A stretch of DNA of 64,000 nt from an uncultured Clostridium sp. (lineage in GTDB: Bacteria > Bacillota > Clostridia > TANB77 > CAG-508), in NCBI GenBank assembly GCA_900553685.1, contig USEI01000003.1:1-64000 (forward strand), written 5' to 3'. Within the stretch, counting starts at the first letter, position 1. Every line of letters begins with the position of its first letter. A program made the position numbers and the translations under genes. Under the pieces are notes generated by a model. That model did not search any database. It was not told the origin of the DNA and worked only from the letters and a program-made list of their open reading frames with translations. Positions 1 to 8,450 of this stretch are shown one piece after another.

Positions 1-51
<51 letters not shown>

Positions 52-163
52 ATATATTTCCCTCTGACAAGTATAAATTATAAAATATATATTTTTATTT
101 GTCAAGACTTTTTTATATTTTTTTGCATCTTTATTACTTTTCTTTTTTAATTAATATAATTCT

Positions 164-1162
164 TTATTTAACTAATTCTATTTTATTTGATTTAATTTCT
201 ATTCTATATTTTATATTATCTATTACTAAATCATATCTTTTTATTGTATTAGTAAAAGACTCTATTGTTTCTATTACATTAAACTTAGCAAGTTTTAAAG
301 TTTCTTTGCAAATTCTTTTTAATCCTATTTCGTTCGCTTTTCCACTTGAAAATATATTTCTTATACTTGAATAATTCGATGTATTTTCTACTACTTTAAA
401 ATTTGGTAATTTTAAAGTTTCTCCATTCACTAAAAATACACTTTTTTTCTTCATTTCATAGCTTTTAGGCTCATATAATTCAAAAGTATTCGATATAAGC
501 TTTAATATTTTTTTTGCTGTTTCTAAGTCATTTTTATTTTCCTTTGGAATAAATTTTTCTAATTTTTGAATTGTCTCTAATAATTCATCTAAATAATATT
601 CCTCATTTGCATAAATATATATAATACCGTATCTACTATGTAGAAAATCAAATTCTTCAGTTCTCAAATCTTCTAATGATAATATTTTAAATTTTAATAT
701 ACATGAAATTTTATTATGACTTTCTATAAATTTTTTTATTTTAAAGCCTTTATTTGATATATCTATTTCTACTTCACCTAATGACATATTTTCCTCTAAA
801 TTATTTTTAAGAATTACAAATAATTCATCTGCGATATCTGCATTTATTCTTAAAGTATTAACTCTTACTTCATTCCTCTTTTTTATTAAATTAATAATTT
901 CTTTTATATCACATTTTCTAATTTCTCTATTTATATTTTTCTCATACAATATATATTTATTTATATATTTTTTTAGTTTTTCACTTACATTTATAATTTC
1001 GAATTTTTCTCTGTTAGCTATATCAATTAATCCTTCATTTTCTGTTTTATCTTGCAATATTTCTACTTCTTGTATTGGTAAAGCAAAAACTGTCTTTTCT
1101 AACTTTTTCCTGGTATATTTTAATCTTTTAAAAAATATTCGTATTCTAGTTATAAATTTCAT
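164..1162 (-). CDS. Hypothetical cytosolic protein, 332 aa, no recognised family
   Basis: I do not recognise this protein. It starts with a short basic stretch (MKFITRIRIFFKRLKYTRKK), has no clear membrane span and no catalytic motif I can name, and is rich in Lys, Glu, Ile and Asn. The middle (about residues 90-200) alternates short helices and strands. The C-terminus (about 310-330) ends in short beta-like stretches (YDLVIDNIKYRIEIKSNKI). The start ATG follows GAGG by five bases. It has its own sigma-A-type promoter (see 1201-1229) and no partner gene: tRNA-Gly lies downstream and the rplS terminator upstream. No intrinsic terminator is obvious after the stop. Codon use matches its neighbours, so there is no sign of recent transfer. 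Confidence 0.6.
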   Translation of the reverse strand: MKFITRIRIFFKRLKYTRKKLEKTVFALPIQEVEILQDKTENEGLIDIANREKFEIINVSEKLKKYINKYILYEKNINREIRKCDIKEIINLIKKRNEVRVNTLRINADIADELFVILKNNLEENMSLGEVEIDISNKGFKIKKFIESHNKISCILKFKILSLEDLRTEEFDFLHSRYGIIYIYANEEYYLDELLETIQKLEKFIPKENKNDLETAKKILKLISNTFELYEPKSYEMKKKSVFLVNGETLKLPNFKVVENTSNYSSIRNIFSSGKANEIGLKRICKETLKLAKFNVIETIESFTNTIKRYDLVIDNIKYRIEIKSNKIELVK

Positions 1163-1200
1163 AATTACCTCATTTTACTTTTGTATTTTAAACCTTATAT

Positions 1201-1229
1201 ATTTTAGATTTTAATTTTATAATTGTCAA
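1201..1229 (-). promoter_or_regulatory. Sigma-A-type promoter for the 332-aa gene
   Basis: On the minus strand there is TTGACA (1229-1224), a 17-base spacer, then TAAAAT (1206-1201). The start codon at 1162 is about 38 bases downstream of the -10 box, leaving a short leader containing the ribosome site. Confidence 0.6.
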
Positions 1230-1528
1230 TTATATTTTTTTAACTAATTTTATAAAGTATTTTTAAAGTTTCTACAAATAGCACTTAATATCTACTTTTT
1301 TCTACATTTTTTATTATTTATACAACTAATAAAATAGATTGTACTTATAATAATTACATAATTATATTTCCAAATACAAAATAAAATTGAACATTTCAAT
1401 AATTGTGAAACAAAGTAATTTATTTAAATATCAACATATTTGTTCTAATATAAAATTTTATAAAATAAACTTTATATACACTTTTAACAAAGCTTTTATA
1501 TATAAATTAAAAATAATTTTCCTGTTGT
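1230..1528. other. AT-rich spacer, nothing recognised
   Basis: This lies between the rplS terminator and the promoter of the 332-aa gene. Both strands were read for ORFs with a ribosome site, hairpins with U-tracts and tRNA-like folds. I see only AT-rich sequence, with no supported gene. Confidence 0.5.
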
Positions 1529-1566
1529 ATAAAAAAGCGAGATAACATTTAGTGTTATCTCGCTTT
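1529..1566 (-). terminator. Intrinsic terminator of the ylxM-rplS operon
   Basis: A perfect 14-bp stem (1534-1547 with 1553-1566, arms AAAGCGAGATAACA and its complement) encloses a 5-base loop. On the minus strand the stem runs into TTTTTT. It begins six bases after the rplS stop codon and closes the ribosomal/SRP operon. Confidence 0.93.
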
Positions 1567-1571
1567 ATATA

Positions 1572-2078
1572 TTATTCTTCAGTTTTTGCTTTTTTCTCTT
1601 CTACTTCTTTTTCATTTTGAACTTTTTCAGCTTCAACTGCTTCTGCTACTGCTTCTTCTGTAACAACATCTTCAGCTGTAGATTCTCCTGGAACTACTTC
1701 TTCTTTAACAATAATTTCTTTATTTTCAATTCTTGCTCCAACTTTTTCTTTAGTTTTAGCAGCTTTACCTACTCTGTCTCTTAAATAATATAATTTAGCT
1801 CTTCTTGCTTTACCTACTCTAACTACTTCAACTTTTTCAATCATAGGTGAATGTACTAGGAATGTTTTCTCAACCCCAACACCATAAGAAATTCTTCTTA
1901 CTGTAAATGTTGCATTTACTCCTCCACCTTGTTTTTTTATTATGATTCCTTCAAAAACTTGGATTCTTTCTTTATTTCCTTCTTTTATTCTAACATGAAC
2001 TCTAACAGTATTACCTATTCTTAATTCTGGTATTTTATTTTTTAACTGCTCATGTTCAATAGATTTTAAAATATCCAT
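1572..2078 (-). CDS. rplS: 50S ribosomal protein L19 with an acidic C-terminal tail
   Basis: L19 sits at the 30S/50S interface of the ribosome. Residues 1-115 are a standard L19 ([61 protein letters not shown]). The protein continues to 168 residues, whereas L19 is usually about 115. The extra 50 or so residues are low-complexity and strongly acidic (runs of Val, Glu, Ala), for example [13 protein letters not shown]. The frame is open and ends directly before the operon terminator, so the tail looks real and not a read-through error. It is the last gene of the operon, 38 bases after trmD. Its ribosome site AAGGAGG is well placed before the ATG. Confidence 0.97.
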   Translation of the reverse strand: MDILKSIEHEQLKNKIPELRIGNTVRVHVRIKEGNKERIQVFEGIIIKKQGGGVNATFTVRRISYGVGVEKTFLVHSPMIEKVEVVRVGKARRAKLYYLRDRVGKAAKTKEKVGARIENKEIIVKEEVVPGESTAEDVVTEEAVAEAVEAEKVQNEKEVEEKKAKTEE

Positions 2079-2116
2079 TTAATTTTTCCTCCTTCTTTCA
2101 ATATAATGGATTTATT

Positions 2117-2839
2117 CTAATCCTTTTTATTTCTTAATTCTTTAACATATTCTATCTCTTCATCAGTTAATTTAGCTTTTTTTAAAAGTTCAGGTCTTTT
2201 TATGTAAGTTGTTTTTATAGCCTCTTTTCTTCGCCATTTTTCTATATTTTCATGATGTCCAGATTTTAATATTTCTGGAACTTGCATTCCTAAAAAATTT
2301 TCTGGTCTAGTATATTGGGGATATTCCAAAAGTCCTTTTGAAAAACTTTCTTCTGAAGTTGATTCAAAATTTATTACTCCTTCAATATATCTAGAAACAC
2401 TATCTATCAATACCATTGCTGGTATTTCTCCTCCAGTTAATACATAATCTCCAATTGAAATCTCTTCATCAACAATCTTATCTATTATCCTTTGATCTAT
2501 TCCTTCATAGTGTCCACACAGTAATATTAAATGCTTTTCTCTAGCTAATTCTTCAACTTTACTTTGACAAAGTGTTTTCCCTTGTGGTGATAAATATATC
2601 ACTTTAGATTTTTCAGATTTTACTGATTGATAAGCATCCCATACAACATCTGGTTTTATAAGCATTCCTGCTCCTCCTCCATAAATTGTATCATCAACTT
2701 TTTTATGTTTATCCTTTGAAAAATCTCTAATATTTATAAAATTAATTTCTAATAATTCTTTTTCTATTGCTCTTCCTATAATACTTTGTTTCATAGGTTC
2801 AAACATTTCAGGAAAAAGAGTTAATACATCAAATTTCAT
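2117..2839 (-). CDS. trmD: tRNA (guanine-N1-)-methyltransferase TrmD
   Basis: TrmD methylates G37 of tRNAs using S-adenosylmethionine and prevents +1 frameshifting. At 240 residues it has the normal length. It shows the SPOUT knot signatures DDTIYGGGAGM (about residues 50-60), LLCGHYEGIDQR (about 106-117) and SIGDYVLTGGE (about 128-138), then the C-terminal domain containing YTRPENF. It starts MKFDVLTLFPEMF, as family members do. It lies two bases after the rimM stop, so the two genes are probably translationally coupled, as in most Firmicutes. Confidence 0.98.
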   Translation of the reverse strand: MKFDVLTLFPEMFEPMKQSIIGRAIEKELLEINFINIRDFSKDKHKKVDDTIYGGGAGMLIKPDVVWDAYQSVKSEKSKVIYLSPQGKTLCQSKVEELAREKHLILLCGHYEGIDQRIIDKIVDEEISIGDYVLTGGEIPAMVLIDSVSRYIEGVINFESTSEESFSKGLLEYPQYTRPENFLGMQVPEILKSGHHENIEKWRRKEAIKTTYIKRPELLKKAKLTDEEIEYVKELRNKKD

Positions 2840-2841
2840 TT

Positions 2842-3345
2842 TTAAAGTCCTTTTATTAGATTTACTATTATTTTTCCAGATTCTAAATCTATCTTCCTAA
2901 TAACTTCATCTATTCCAGGTAAAAGTTTTTGTTTTCCAAGTTCATCTTTTACAACATATACATCATTACTTCCAGTTGAAAAAATATCATCAACTTTTCC
3001 TAAATATTCGTCAGATTCTGTGTATACATCAAGTCCGATTAAATCAGCTATATAATATACTCCTTCTGGAAGCTCTCCAAAAATTTCCCTATTTACAACA
3101 ATATAAGAATTTCTTAATTTTTCTGCTTCTTCAATGGTATTAATATTTTTAAATTTAATTATAACTTGATTTTTACTATAACCAACTTTTTCTATTTCAA
3201 GTTCTGTTAAATTATTTTTTTGTTTTATAAAAACTTTTGGTATTCTTTCAAATTTAGTATTATCATCTGTAAAAGAATTAACTTTTACTTCACCTTTTAA
3301 ACCTTTAACATTTACTATTTGACCTAATTCTAAATATTTGTTCAT
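2842..3345 (-). CDS. rimM: 16S rRNA processing protein RimM
   Basis: RimM binds S19 and assists maturation of the 30S head. It has the N-terminal RimM barrel (LGQIVNVKGLKGEVKVNSFT) and a C-terminal PRC-barrel (VYYIADLIGLDVYTES, then LLPGIDEVIRKID). I chose the ATG at 3345 (MNKYLELGQ). The frame opens three codons earlier at a GTG at 3354, but that GTG is part of the only nearby ribosome site (AGGTG, seven bases before the ATG) and has none of its own. It lies between khpA and trmD in the standard order. Confidence 0.96.
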   Translation of the reverse strand: MNKYLELGQIVNVKGLKGEVKVNSFTDDNTKFERIPKVFIKQKNNLTELEIEKVGYSKNQVIIKFKNINTIEEAEKLRNSYIVVNREIFGELPEGVYYIADLIGLDVYTESDEYLGKVDDIFSTGSNDVYVVKDELGKQKLLPGIDEVIRKIDLESGKIIVNLIKGL

Positions 3346-3354
3346 ATTTAACAC

Positions 3355-3585
3355 CTAATCAATAAATTCAACATTAACTTTTTTGTGTTCTTTTACAGCT
3401 ATTGCTTTTACTATTGATCTTATTGCTTTTGCCATTTTGCCTTGTTTTCCTATTACTTTGCCCATATCACTTTTTGCAACTTTAACTTCATAACAAATAG
3501 CCTTTGTTTCTGTTTTTTCTATAATAGATACTTCATCTTTGTTATCTACTAAGTTTTGAATTATAATTTCAAGTATTTCTTTCAT
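3355..3585 (-). CDS. khpA: KH-domain RNA-binding protein KhpA (YlqC)
   Basis: This is a small single-KH RNA-binding protein of 76 residues, which in Firmicutes pairs with KhpB and influences cell elongation and small-RNA biology. The KH signature GKQG with flanking helices (KVIGKQGKMAKAIRSIVKA, about residues 42-60) is clear. It occupies the usual slot between rpsP and rimM. Its TAG stop is nine bases before the rimM ATG, and the rimM ribosome site overlaps the stop. Cytosolic; no unusual residue seen. Confidence 0.95.
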   Translation of the reverse strand: MKEILEIIIQNLVDNKDEVSIIEKTETKAICYEVKVAKSDMGKVIGKQGKMAKAIRSIVKAIAVKEHKKVNVEFID

Positions 3586-3609
3586 CTTCGCACCTCTTTT
3601 TTGATATAA

Positions 3610-3846
3610 TTATTTAGATGCTTTTTCTATTAATGCTTTAACTGTATCTGTTGGTTTTGCACCATTTTTAATCCATTTTTCTACTTTTTCATTGTCTAAC
3701 TCTATTGTAGCTGGATTTGTCATAGGATTGTATGTTCCTATTTTCTCAACTATTTTTCCATCTCTTGGAGATCTTGAATCAGCAACTACTACATGATAGA
3801 ATGGTGCTTTTTTCTTTCCAACTCTTTGTAATCTTATTTTTACCAT
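3610..3846 (-). CDS. rpsP: 30S ribosomal protein S16
   Basis: S16 binds 16S rRNA early in 30S assembly. The 78-residue protein shows the typical start [20 protein letters not shown], then [20 protein letters not shown] and the C-terminal [13 protein letters not shown]. The ribosome site GGGGGTG sits eight bases before the ATG. The gene is separated from ffh by about 200 AT-rich bases in which I see no terminator, so it may be co-transcribed with ffh or have an extra promoter I cannot assign. Confidence 0.98.
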   Translation of the reverse strand: MVKIRLQRVGKKKAPFYHVVVADSRSPRDGKIVEKIGTYNPMTNPATIELDNEKVEKWIKNGAKPTDTVKALIEKASK

Positions 3847-4050
3847 TTAAAATTCACCCCCTGAATATTTTCCTTAAATTTATAAAAACTTTATTTAATT
3901 TCTAATTCAACTTAAATATTATATATTTAGTTTTCATAGAATTTAAAAAATTTAAAAACAATTTTATTAATAATAATTTTTATATTTTTTATTATAATTT
4001 TTAAATATACCTAAAAATTATGTATATTTAAATTTATAAAACCTATATTT

Positions 4051-5409
4051 TTATTTAAAGTTTGAAAAATCTTTTAAATCATTCATGTTCAGACCTTTCA
4101 TCATTTTTCTCATCATTCCTTTGTTTGATGTCATTTCTTTCATCATTTTTTGTGTTAATTCAAAAGATTTCATAAACTTATTAATCTGTTCTACTGTAGT
4201 ACCACTACCTTTTGCAATTCTTAATCTTCTACTTCCATTTAATACTTTTGGATTTCTTCTTTCTTCTTTTGTCATAGAGCATATTATTGCTTCTATTTTT
4301 ACAAATTCCTTATCATCTACTTCTATATCTTTTAATTTATTCATTCCTGGTAACATTTTTAGAATTGATGAAAAAGAACCCATTTTTTTCATTTGTCTTA
4401 ATTGACTTAAATAATCATCTAAATCAAAATTTTGTTTTTTTAACTTCTTTTCTAATTTAGCTGCTTCTTCTAAATCTAAAGTTTCTTCTGCTTTTTCTAT
4501 TATTGAAAGCACGTCACCCATCCCTAAAATTCTTGAAGCCATTCTCTCTGGGTGAAATACTTCTATATCACTTAATTTTTCTCCTGTTGCTGCAAATTTT
4601 ATTGGTCTTCCTGTAATTTTCTTAACTGATAATGCAGCACCTCCTCTTGTATCACCATCTAACTTTGTAAGTACTATTCCATCAATTCCAAGTTCTTTAT
4701 TAAAAGTATCTGCAATATTAACTGCATCTTGACCTGTCATTGAGTCTACTACTAAAAGTATTTCATGTGGCTTTACACCTGATTTTAAATTTTTTAATTC
4801 TTGCATTAGTTCTTCATCTATTTGTAGACGACCAGCTGTATCTATTATTATTACATCATTTAATTTTGATATTGCAATAGACATAGCTTGTTTTGCAATT
4901 AGAACTACATCTTTAGTATTTTCATTTACATAGACTGGGATATCAAGTTGTTTGCCAACAACCTGTAATTGTTTTATAGCTGCTGGTCTGTAAACATCGC
5001 AAGCAACTAGTAGTGGTTTCTTTCCTTGTTTTCTTATTATATTAGCAAGTTTTCCAGCTGTTGTTGTTTTACCTGAACCTTGAAGTCCTACTAGCATTAT
5101 TACTGTTGGTGGATTTGGTGTAAAATTAATTTTACTTTCTTCTCCACCTAAAAGTGCAACCAATTCATCTTTTACTATTTTTATAACTTGTTGCCCTGGA
5201 GTAAGAGATTTTAAAACATCTTGCCCTAAAGCTTTTTCTTCTATAACTTTGATAAATTCTTTAACTATTTTAAAATTAACATCTGCTTCAAGTAATGCAA
5301 GTTTTACTTCTCTTAAAACTTCTTTTAAGTCATCCTCTGTTATTCTTGCCTTACCTTTTAATTTTCTAGTTATTTCTTGTAATCTTGATGATAATCCATC
5401 AAATGCCAT
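4051..5409 (-). CDS. ffh: Signal recognition particle protein Ffh
   Basis: Ffh is the GTPase of the SRP that brings signal-sequence-bearing ribosomes to FtsY at the membrane. Domains in order are the N helical bundle (residues 1-85), the G domain with GLQGSGKTTT (about 103-112), DVYRPAAIKQL, DTAGR and TKLDGD, and the Met-rich M domain from about 325, containing the SRP-RNA-binding stretch RRLRIAKGSGT. I start it at the ATG at 5409 (MAFDGLSSRLQ), preceded by GGGGG six bases upstream. A longer frame begins at a TTG at 5421, but that would place the ribosome site inside the gene. It is 27 bases downstream of ylxM, its usual regulatory partner. Confidence 0.98.
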   Translation of the reverse strand: MAFDGLSSRLQEITRKLKGKARITEDDLKEVLREVKLALLEADVNFKIVKEFIKVIEEKALGQDVLKSLTPGQQVIKIVKDELVALLGGEESKINFTPNPPTVIMLVGLQGSGKTTTAGKLANIIRKQGKKPLLVACDVYRPAAIKQLQVVGKQLDIPVYVNENTKDVVLIAKQAMSIAISKLNDVIIIDTAGRLQIDEELMQELKNLKSGVKPHEILLVVDSMTGQDAVNIADTFNKELGIDGIVLTKLDGDTRGGAALSVKKITGRPIKFAATGEKLSDIEVFHPERMASRILGMGDVLSIIEKAEETLDLEEAAKLEKKLKKQNFDLDDYLSQLRQMKKMGSFSSILKMLPGMNKLKDIEVDDKEFVKIEAIICSMTKEERRNPKVLNGSRRLRIAKGSGTTVEQINKFMKSFELTQKMMKEMTSNKGMMRKMMKGLNMNDLKDFSNFK

Positions 5410-5436
5410 TGTTTCCCCCAATCTAAGATTTTTATC

Positions 5437-5784
5437 TTATATTAAACAATTTATTTTTTTTCTTACATCTTGAAGAACTTTCGCAACTTCTTTATCTGTT
5501 GATTTTTTTTCGATCTTATTAAGTTCAGATAATATTTTTGCCACCTGTTCTTCATGCATTATCGTCTTTTTCATAAAACCTAGCTTTTCTTCATATTCAA
5601 AAAGCTTATTTTCTCCTTTCTTTAGATTATCTCTAACAGCCTGTCTTGTTATTAATTGATTTTCCGCAATTTCTGATAAAGATAAATCATTATTATAGTA
5701 GTCATCTAAAAGTTCATTTTGTTTTTCTGTTAATAGGTTTCCATATATATCTAACAACATGCTTATTTTAACATTTTTCTCCAC
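5437..5784 (-). CDS. ylxM: YlxM-like DNA-binding protein of the SRP operon
   Basis: YlxM (UPF0122) is a small sigma-like helix-turn-helix protein encoded upstream of ffh; it has been linked to SRP expression or assembly. The HTH is visible in LSLSEIAENQLITRQAVRDN (about residues 33-52), after LLDIYGNLLTEKQ. I choose the GTG at 5784 (MEKNVKISMLL): AAAGGAG lies eight bases upstream. The longest frame begins at 5838, but that N-terminus overlaps a TTGACA/TAAAGT promoter and has no ribosome site. Length with this start is 115 residues, normal for the family. Confidence 0.92.
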   Translation of the reverse strand: MEKNVKISMLLDIYGNLLTEKQNELLDDYYNNDLSLSEIAENQLITRQAVRDNLKKGENKLFEYEEKLGFMKKTIMHEEQVAKILSELNKIEKKSTDKEVAKVLQDVRKKINCLI

Positions 5785-5816
5785 TTTGACTACTCCTTTG
5801 TTTGTAATGCTAATAT

Positions 5817-5845
5817 ACTTTACACCTTTTTTATTCATTTGTCAA
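5817..5845 (-). promoter_or_regulatory. Probable promoter of the ylxM-ffh-rplS operon
   Basis: On the minus strand there is TTGACA (5845-5840), a 17-base spacer and TAAAGT (5822-5817). It overlaps the longest possible N-terminal extension of ylxM and supports the downstream GTG start. The -10 match is only moderate. Confidence 0.5.
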
Positions 5846-5989
5846 TACTTTTTAATTAAATTATATGAATCTAAGCTTTAAATAATATGTTTTACAAGAC
5901 AAATTTAATCATTATAACATAAAATTTCTTATTATCTAAAAGTAAAAAGCAAAAAAAATTAAGCAACTAATTTATTGTGTTTAACTTTT

Positions 5990-7540
5990 TCATTTAATTA
6001 TAAGCACAGGTCTATATCTTCCTTCTTCATTATTTGAAGAATCTATAGTTAGTTCATTTTCAGAAGTTATTAAATCATAAATTCCATAAGCATTTCCTGT
6101 TGAAGAATACCTTCCGTTTTGAACAAATCCATTTTCTAAAGGTGATCCTCCTGAATAATGAATTAAATCATTTGTTATTTCAACTCCCATAGCTTTGGAA
6201 TATAGCAAAACACTATTTTTTTCGCCATCTGACATTAATTTAGAATATTTTCTTATATTTTCTGGTAATAATTTCAAACAATTTTGCTGAGCTATATACT
6301 TATTAGCTATAGTTAAAGTTTGTCCAGGTTTTATTACTAATTTAGTAGAGTTTTCATTGTTAACTTGAAATTTAGAAATCCAAAGACCAGTTAATTTAGA
6401 ATTTTCTTCAAATGCTTCTTGTATTTTATAATCTCTTACATCTTTATTTTTTGTTGAATTATTCGAATTTCCATATACAAAATCAATTTGTACTGAATTT
6501 TCTATTTCCTTATAAATATATCTTGGTAACCAAACCCAATAATTTCCATCAGAAGTTTTTGCATTTGCCATTTTTAAAGTATCTTTAGCATAATTATACC
6601 AATTTGAATCATTATTTTTTTCAATTTCTAACTCTTCTCCATTTTCATCCCAATAAATTCCTTTCATATCATCTAATAAAATTGGTGGATTACATAAATT
6701 TATTTCTAAATCTATTTTAGGATATTCGATATGATTTGTATCTTCAACAATAAAAGAATATTCTCCTGACTTTTCCATAGTAAAATATACAGATTTTTCA
6801 GAAGATTCATAAATATAATTATTTAACATACTACATTTATTTCTATTCTCACTTTGTTTGTCTACATAGTAAACTTCTAATATATCTGGAACATTTTCTA
6901 CATTTCTTCCATCTGAAAGACAAATTCTTATCTTTTGATTAAGTCCATTGTTTTCTAAAACTTCTAATTTAGGTAAAACCTCAGGATTATCTATTGGGGT
7001 TGATATTAATTTATTTCCTATTTTTGTATCATATTGTCTATAAATCAATCTATTTTTATTAAATTTATCCTTAATTCCATCTTTGGCTATTATATTACCA
7101 GTATAAAAATTTATTATAACATATCTATTAATATCCTCCAACCCTAATTTACTTTTTAAACTCTGAGGATTAAAATAACAATAGTTTGAAATAATTGAGT
7201 CCGTATCATCCCAGCAATCTAAATTATTTTTTGTAAGCTCTGTTATTATATTATTAAATTCATTTATATATATGTTAGTGCTTCCATTTGCATTATCAAA
7301 ACCTAACTCTTGCAAATATAAATTAAAATTTCCTGCTTCGTTAAAATCATAATCTTTCCAAATTTTATATTCATTTCTAATTAAATTTACTTTTTCTTGT
7401 ATTAATTCCATTTCAGCAACAAATTTTTTCATTTCTGAAATCTGCTTAGACTCTAATAATGTAAATATTATTAAAATAATAAATAAAATTAAAATTATTA
7501 TAAATATATATAATTTATCTAGAGTTATTTTATTTTTCAT
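5990..7540 (-). CDS. Membrane-anchored protein with a degenerate formylglycine-enzyme/C-type-lectin-like domain
   Basis: A single N-terminal membrane segment (about residues 10-32, IFIIILILFIILIIF) precedes a short coiled coil and a long extracellular region, resembling a pilin-like anchor. The C-terminal 200 residues contain motifs I associate with the FGE-sulfatase fold in gut clostridial proteins: NYWVWLPRYIYKE, LTGLWISKFQV, a GNAYGIYDL segment and a closing GRYRPVLIIK. The Cys pair and metal ligands of true formylglycine-generating enzyme are not visible, so I infer a binding or structural role, not catalysis. The start is the ATG at 7540 (AGGTG six bases upstream); a GTG three codons earlier is part of that site. 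It follows the cyclophilin gene after a probable terminator. The family assignment is by motif memory only. Confidence 0.6.
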   Translation of the reverse strand: MKNKITLDKLYIFIIILILFIILIIFTLLESKQISEMKKFVAEMELIQEKVNLIRNEYKIWKDYDFNEAGNFNLYLQELGFDNANGSTNIYINEFNNIITELTKNNLDCWDDTDSIISNYCYFNPQSLKSKLGLEDINRYVIINFYTGNIIAKDGIKDKFNKNRLIYRQYDTKIGNKLISTPIDNPEVLPKLEVLENNGLNQKIRICLSDGRNVENVPDILEVYYVDKQSENRNKCSMLNNYIYESSEKSVYFTMEKSGEYSFIVEDTNHIEYPKIDLEINLCNPPILLDDMKGIYWDENGEELEIEKNNDSNWYNYAKDTLKMANAKTSDGNYWVWLPRYIYKEIENSVQIDFVYGNSNNSTKNKDVRDYKIQEAFEENSKLTGLWISKFQVNNENSTKLVIKPGQTLTIANKYIAQQNCLKLLPENIRKYSKLMSDGEKNSVLLYSKAMGVEITNDLIHYSGGSPLENGFVQNGRYSSTGNAYGIYDLITSENELTIDSSNNEEGRYRPVLIIK

Positions 7541-7555
7541 ATATTTCACCTATAT

Positions 7556-7584
7556 TAAAATGAGGCAATCTTAAAATCGCCTCA
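7556..7584 (-). terminator. Probable weak terminator after the cyclophilin-like gene
   Basis: A stem TGAGGC/GCCTCA (7561-7566 with 7579-7584), extended by two more pairs past one mismatch, is followed on the minus strand by TTTTAAT. The short U-run makes partial read-through into the next gene likely. Confidence 0.5.
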
Positions 7585-7598
7585 TCTAGTTTTAATTT

Positions 7599-8423
7599 TT
7601 ATTGTTCTGCATTTGTATTATAATATGAACTCATCAAATCATACATATATGCACTATAGTCAAAAGCTTTTTCTGTAACAGGATTTCCATAATCAATTCC
7701 ATGAGTATCTACTGTTGCTGATTTTATTTTTGGGTAAGTATTGAAACGATCTATTGCACTTTCTGTAGTATCCACTCCTTCTTCTGTGTTTTCTTTAGGT
7801 GCAATTTCTGTTTCATTATATATTTTTTCTAGTATATCTAATCCTTCTGTAATTCTTCCAAAAGCTGCATAAACACCATTTAAATTACTTGCTCCGTCTC
7901 CCATCATTATTCCTATCTGAGCATTTCCTGAATTATAACTTTCCTCAGTTAATGTTGGAACATATTGAGTATAGTCATTTCTAATTAAAGATACAACGCC
8001 TTTTTCATGTATTAATGTATTTTGTTTAAAATCATTTGCTACAAATTCCCCTGGTATTGTATATTCATAGTCATCTTCAGAATCTGCCTCAATGTTATCT
8101 GATATTAAACTTATTTTTGGATTTACTGCTTCTCCATCTTGATTTCTTCCAACATATAAACATACTTCATCTTTACCATAAATTACTTTATCATTATAAT
8201 ACCCTTTTTCCACTAATTTTATAAAATTAGCTACTGTATTTGGCGCATATTCAGGATATAATTCCATTTTAATGTTTCCATAATTTTCTAATTCAAAAGT
8301 TACTTCTGGATGTGATACTTTTTCCGTTTTAGCCATAACTATATTATATATAGAAGTTCCTATTAATAATACTATAGCAATTACTATAATTAACCATAAA
8401 ATAAATCTTAATTTTTTACCCAT
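7599..8423 (-). CDS. Membrane-anchored cyclophilin-type peptidyl-prolyl isomerase, catalytic motif degenerate
   Basis: An N-terminal membrane helix (about residues 7-28) anchors an extracytoplasmic cyclophilin domain, recognised from GNIKMELYPEYAPNTVANFI and KGYYNDKVIYG, and from YAAFGRITEGLDILEKIYN near residue 195. This family catalyses cis-trans isomerisation of X-Pro bonds during folding of secreted proteins. The usual FHRVI...FMIQGGD motif is absent: the aligned stretch reads VIYGKDEVCLYVGRNQDG, so the catalytic Arg and Gln are missing. It may therefore be a chaperone or binding protein rather than an active isomerase. It lies 27 bases after radA on the same strand. Length 274 residues includes a C-terminal extension ending YNTNAEQ. 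Confidence 0.82.
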   Translation of the reverse strand: MGKKLRFILWLIIVIAIVLLIGTSIYNIVMAKTEKVSHPEVTFELENYGNIKMELYPEYAPNTVANFIKLVEKGYYNDKVIYGKDEVCLYVGRNQDGEAVNPKISLISDNIEADSEDDYEYTIPGEFVANDFKQNTLIHEKGVVSLIRNDYTQYVPTLTEESYNSGNAQIGIMMGDGASNLNGVYAAFGRITEGLDILEKIYNETEIAPKENTEEGVDTTESAIDRFNTYPKIKSATVDTHGIDYGNPVTEKAFDYSAYMYDLMSSYYNTNAEQ

Positions 8424-8450
8424 TTTTTCCTCCTAATCTTATGTTCATAT

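Noticed and set aside
99..374. Plus-strand ORF of 91 codons
   Set aside because: No ribosome site, and it overlaps the C-terminal coding part of the minus-strand gene at 164-1162; a shadow.
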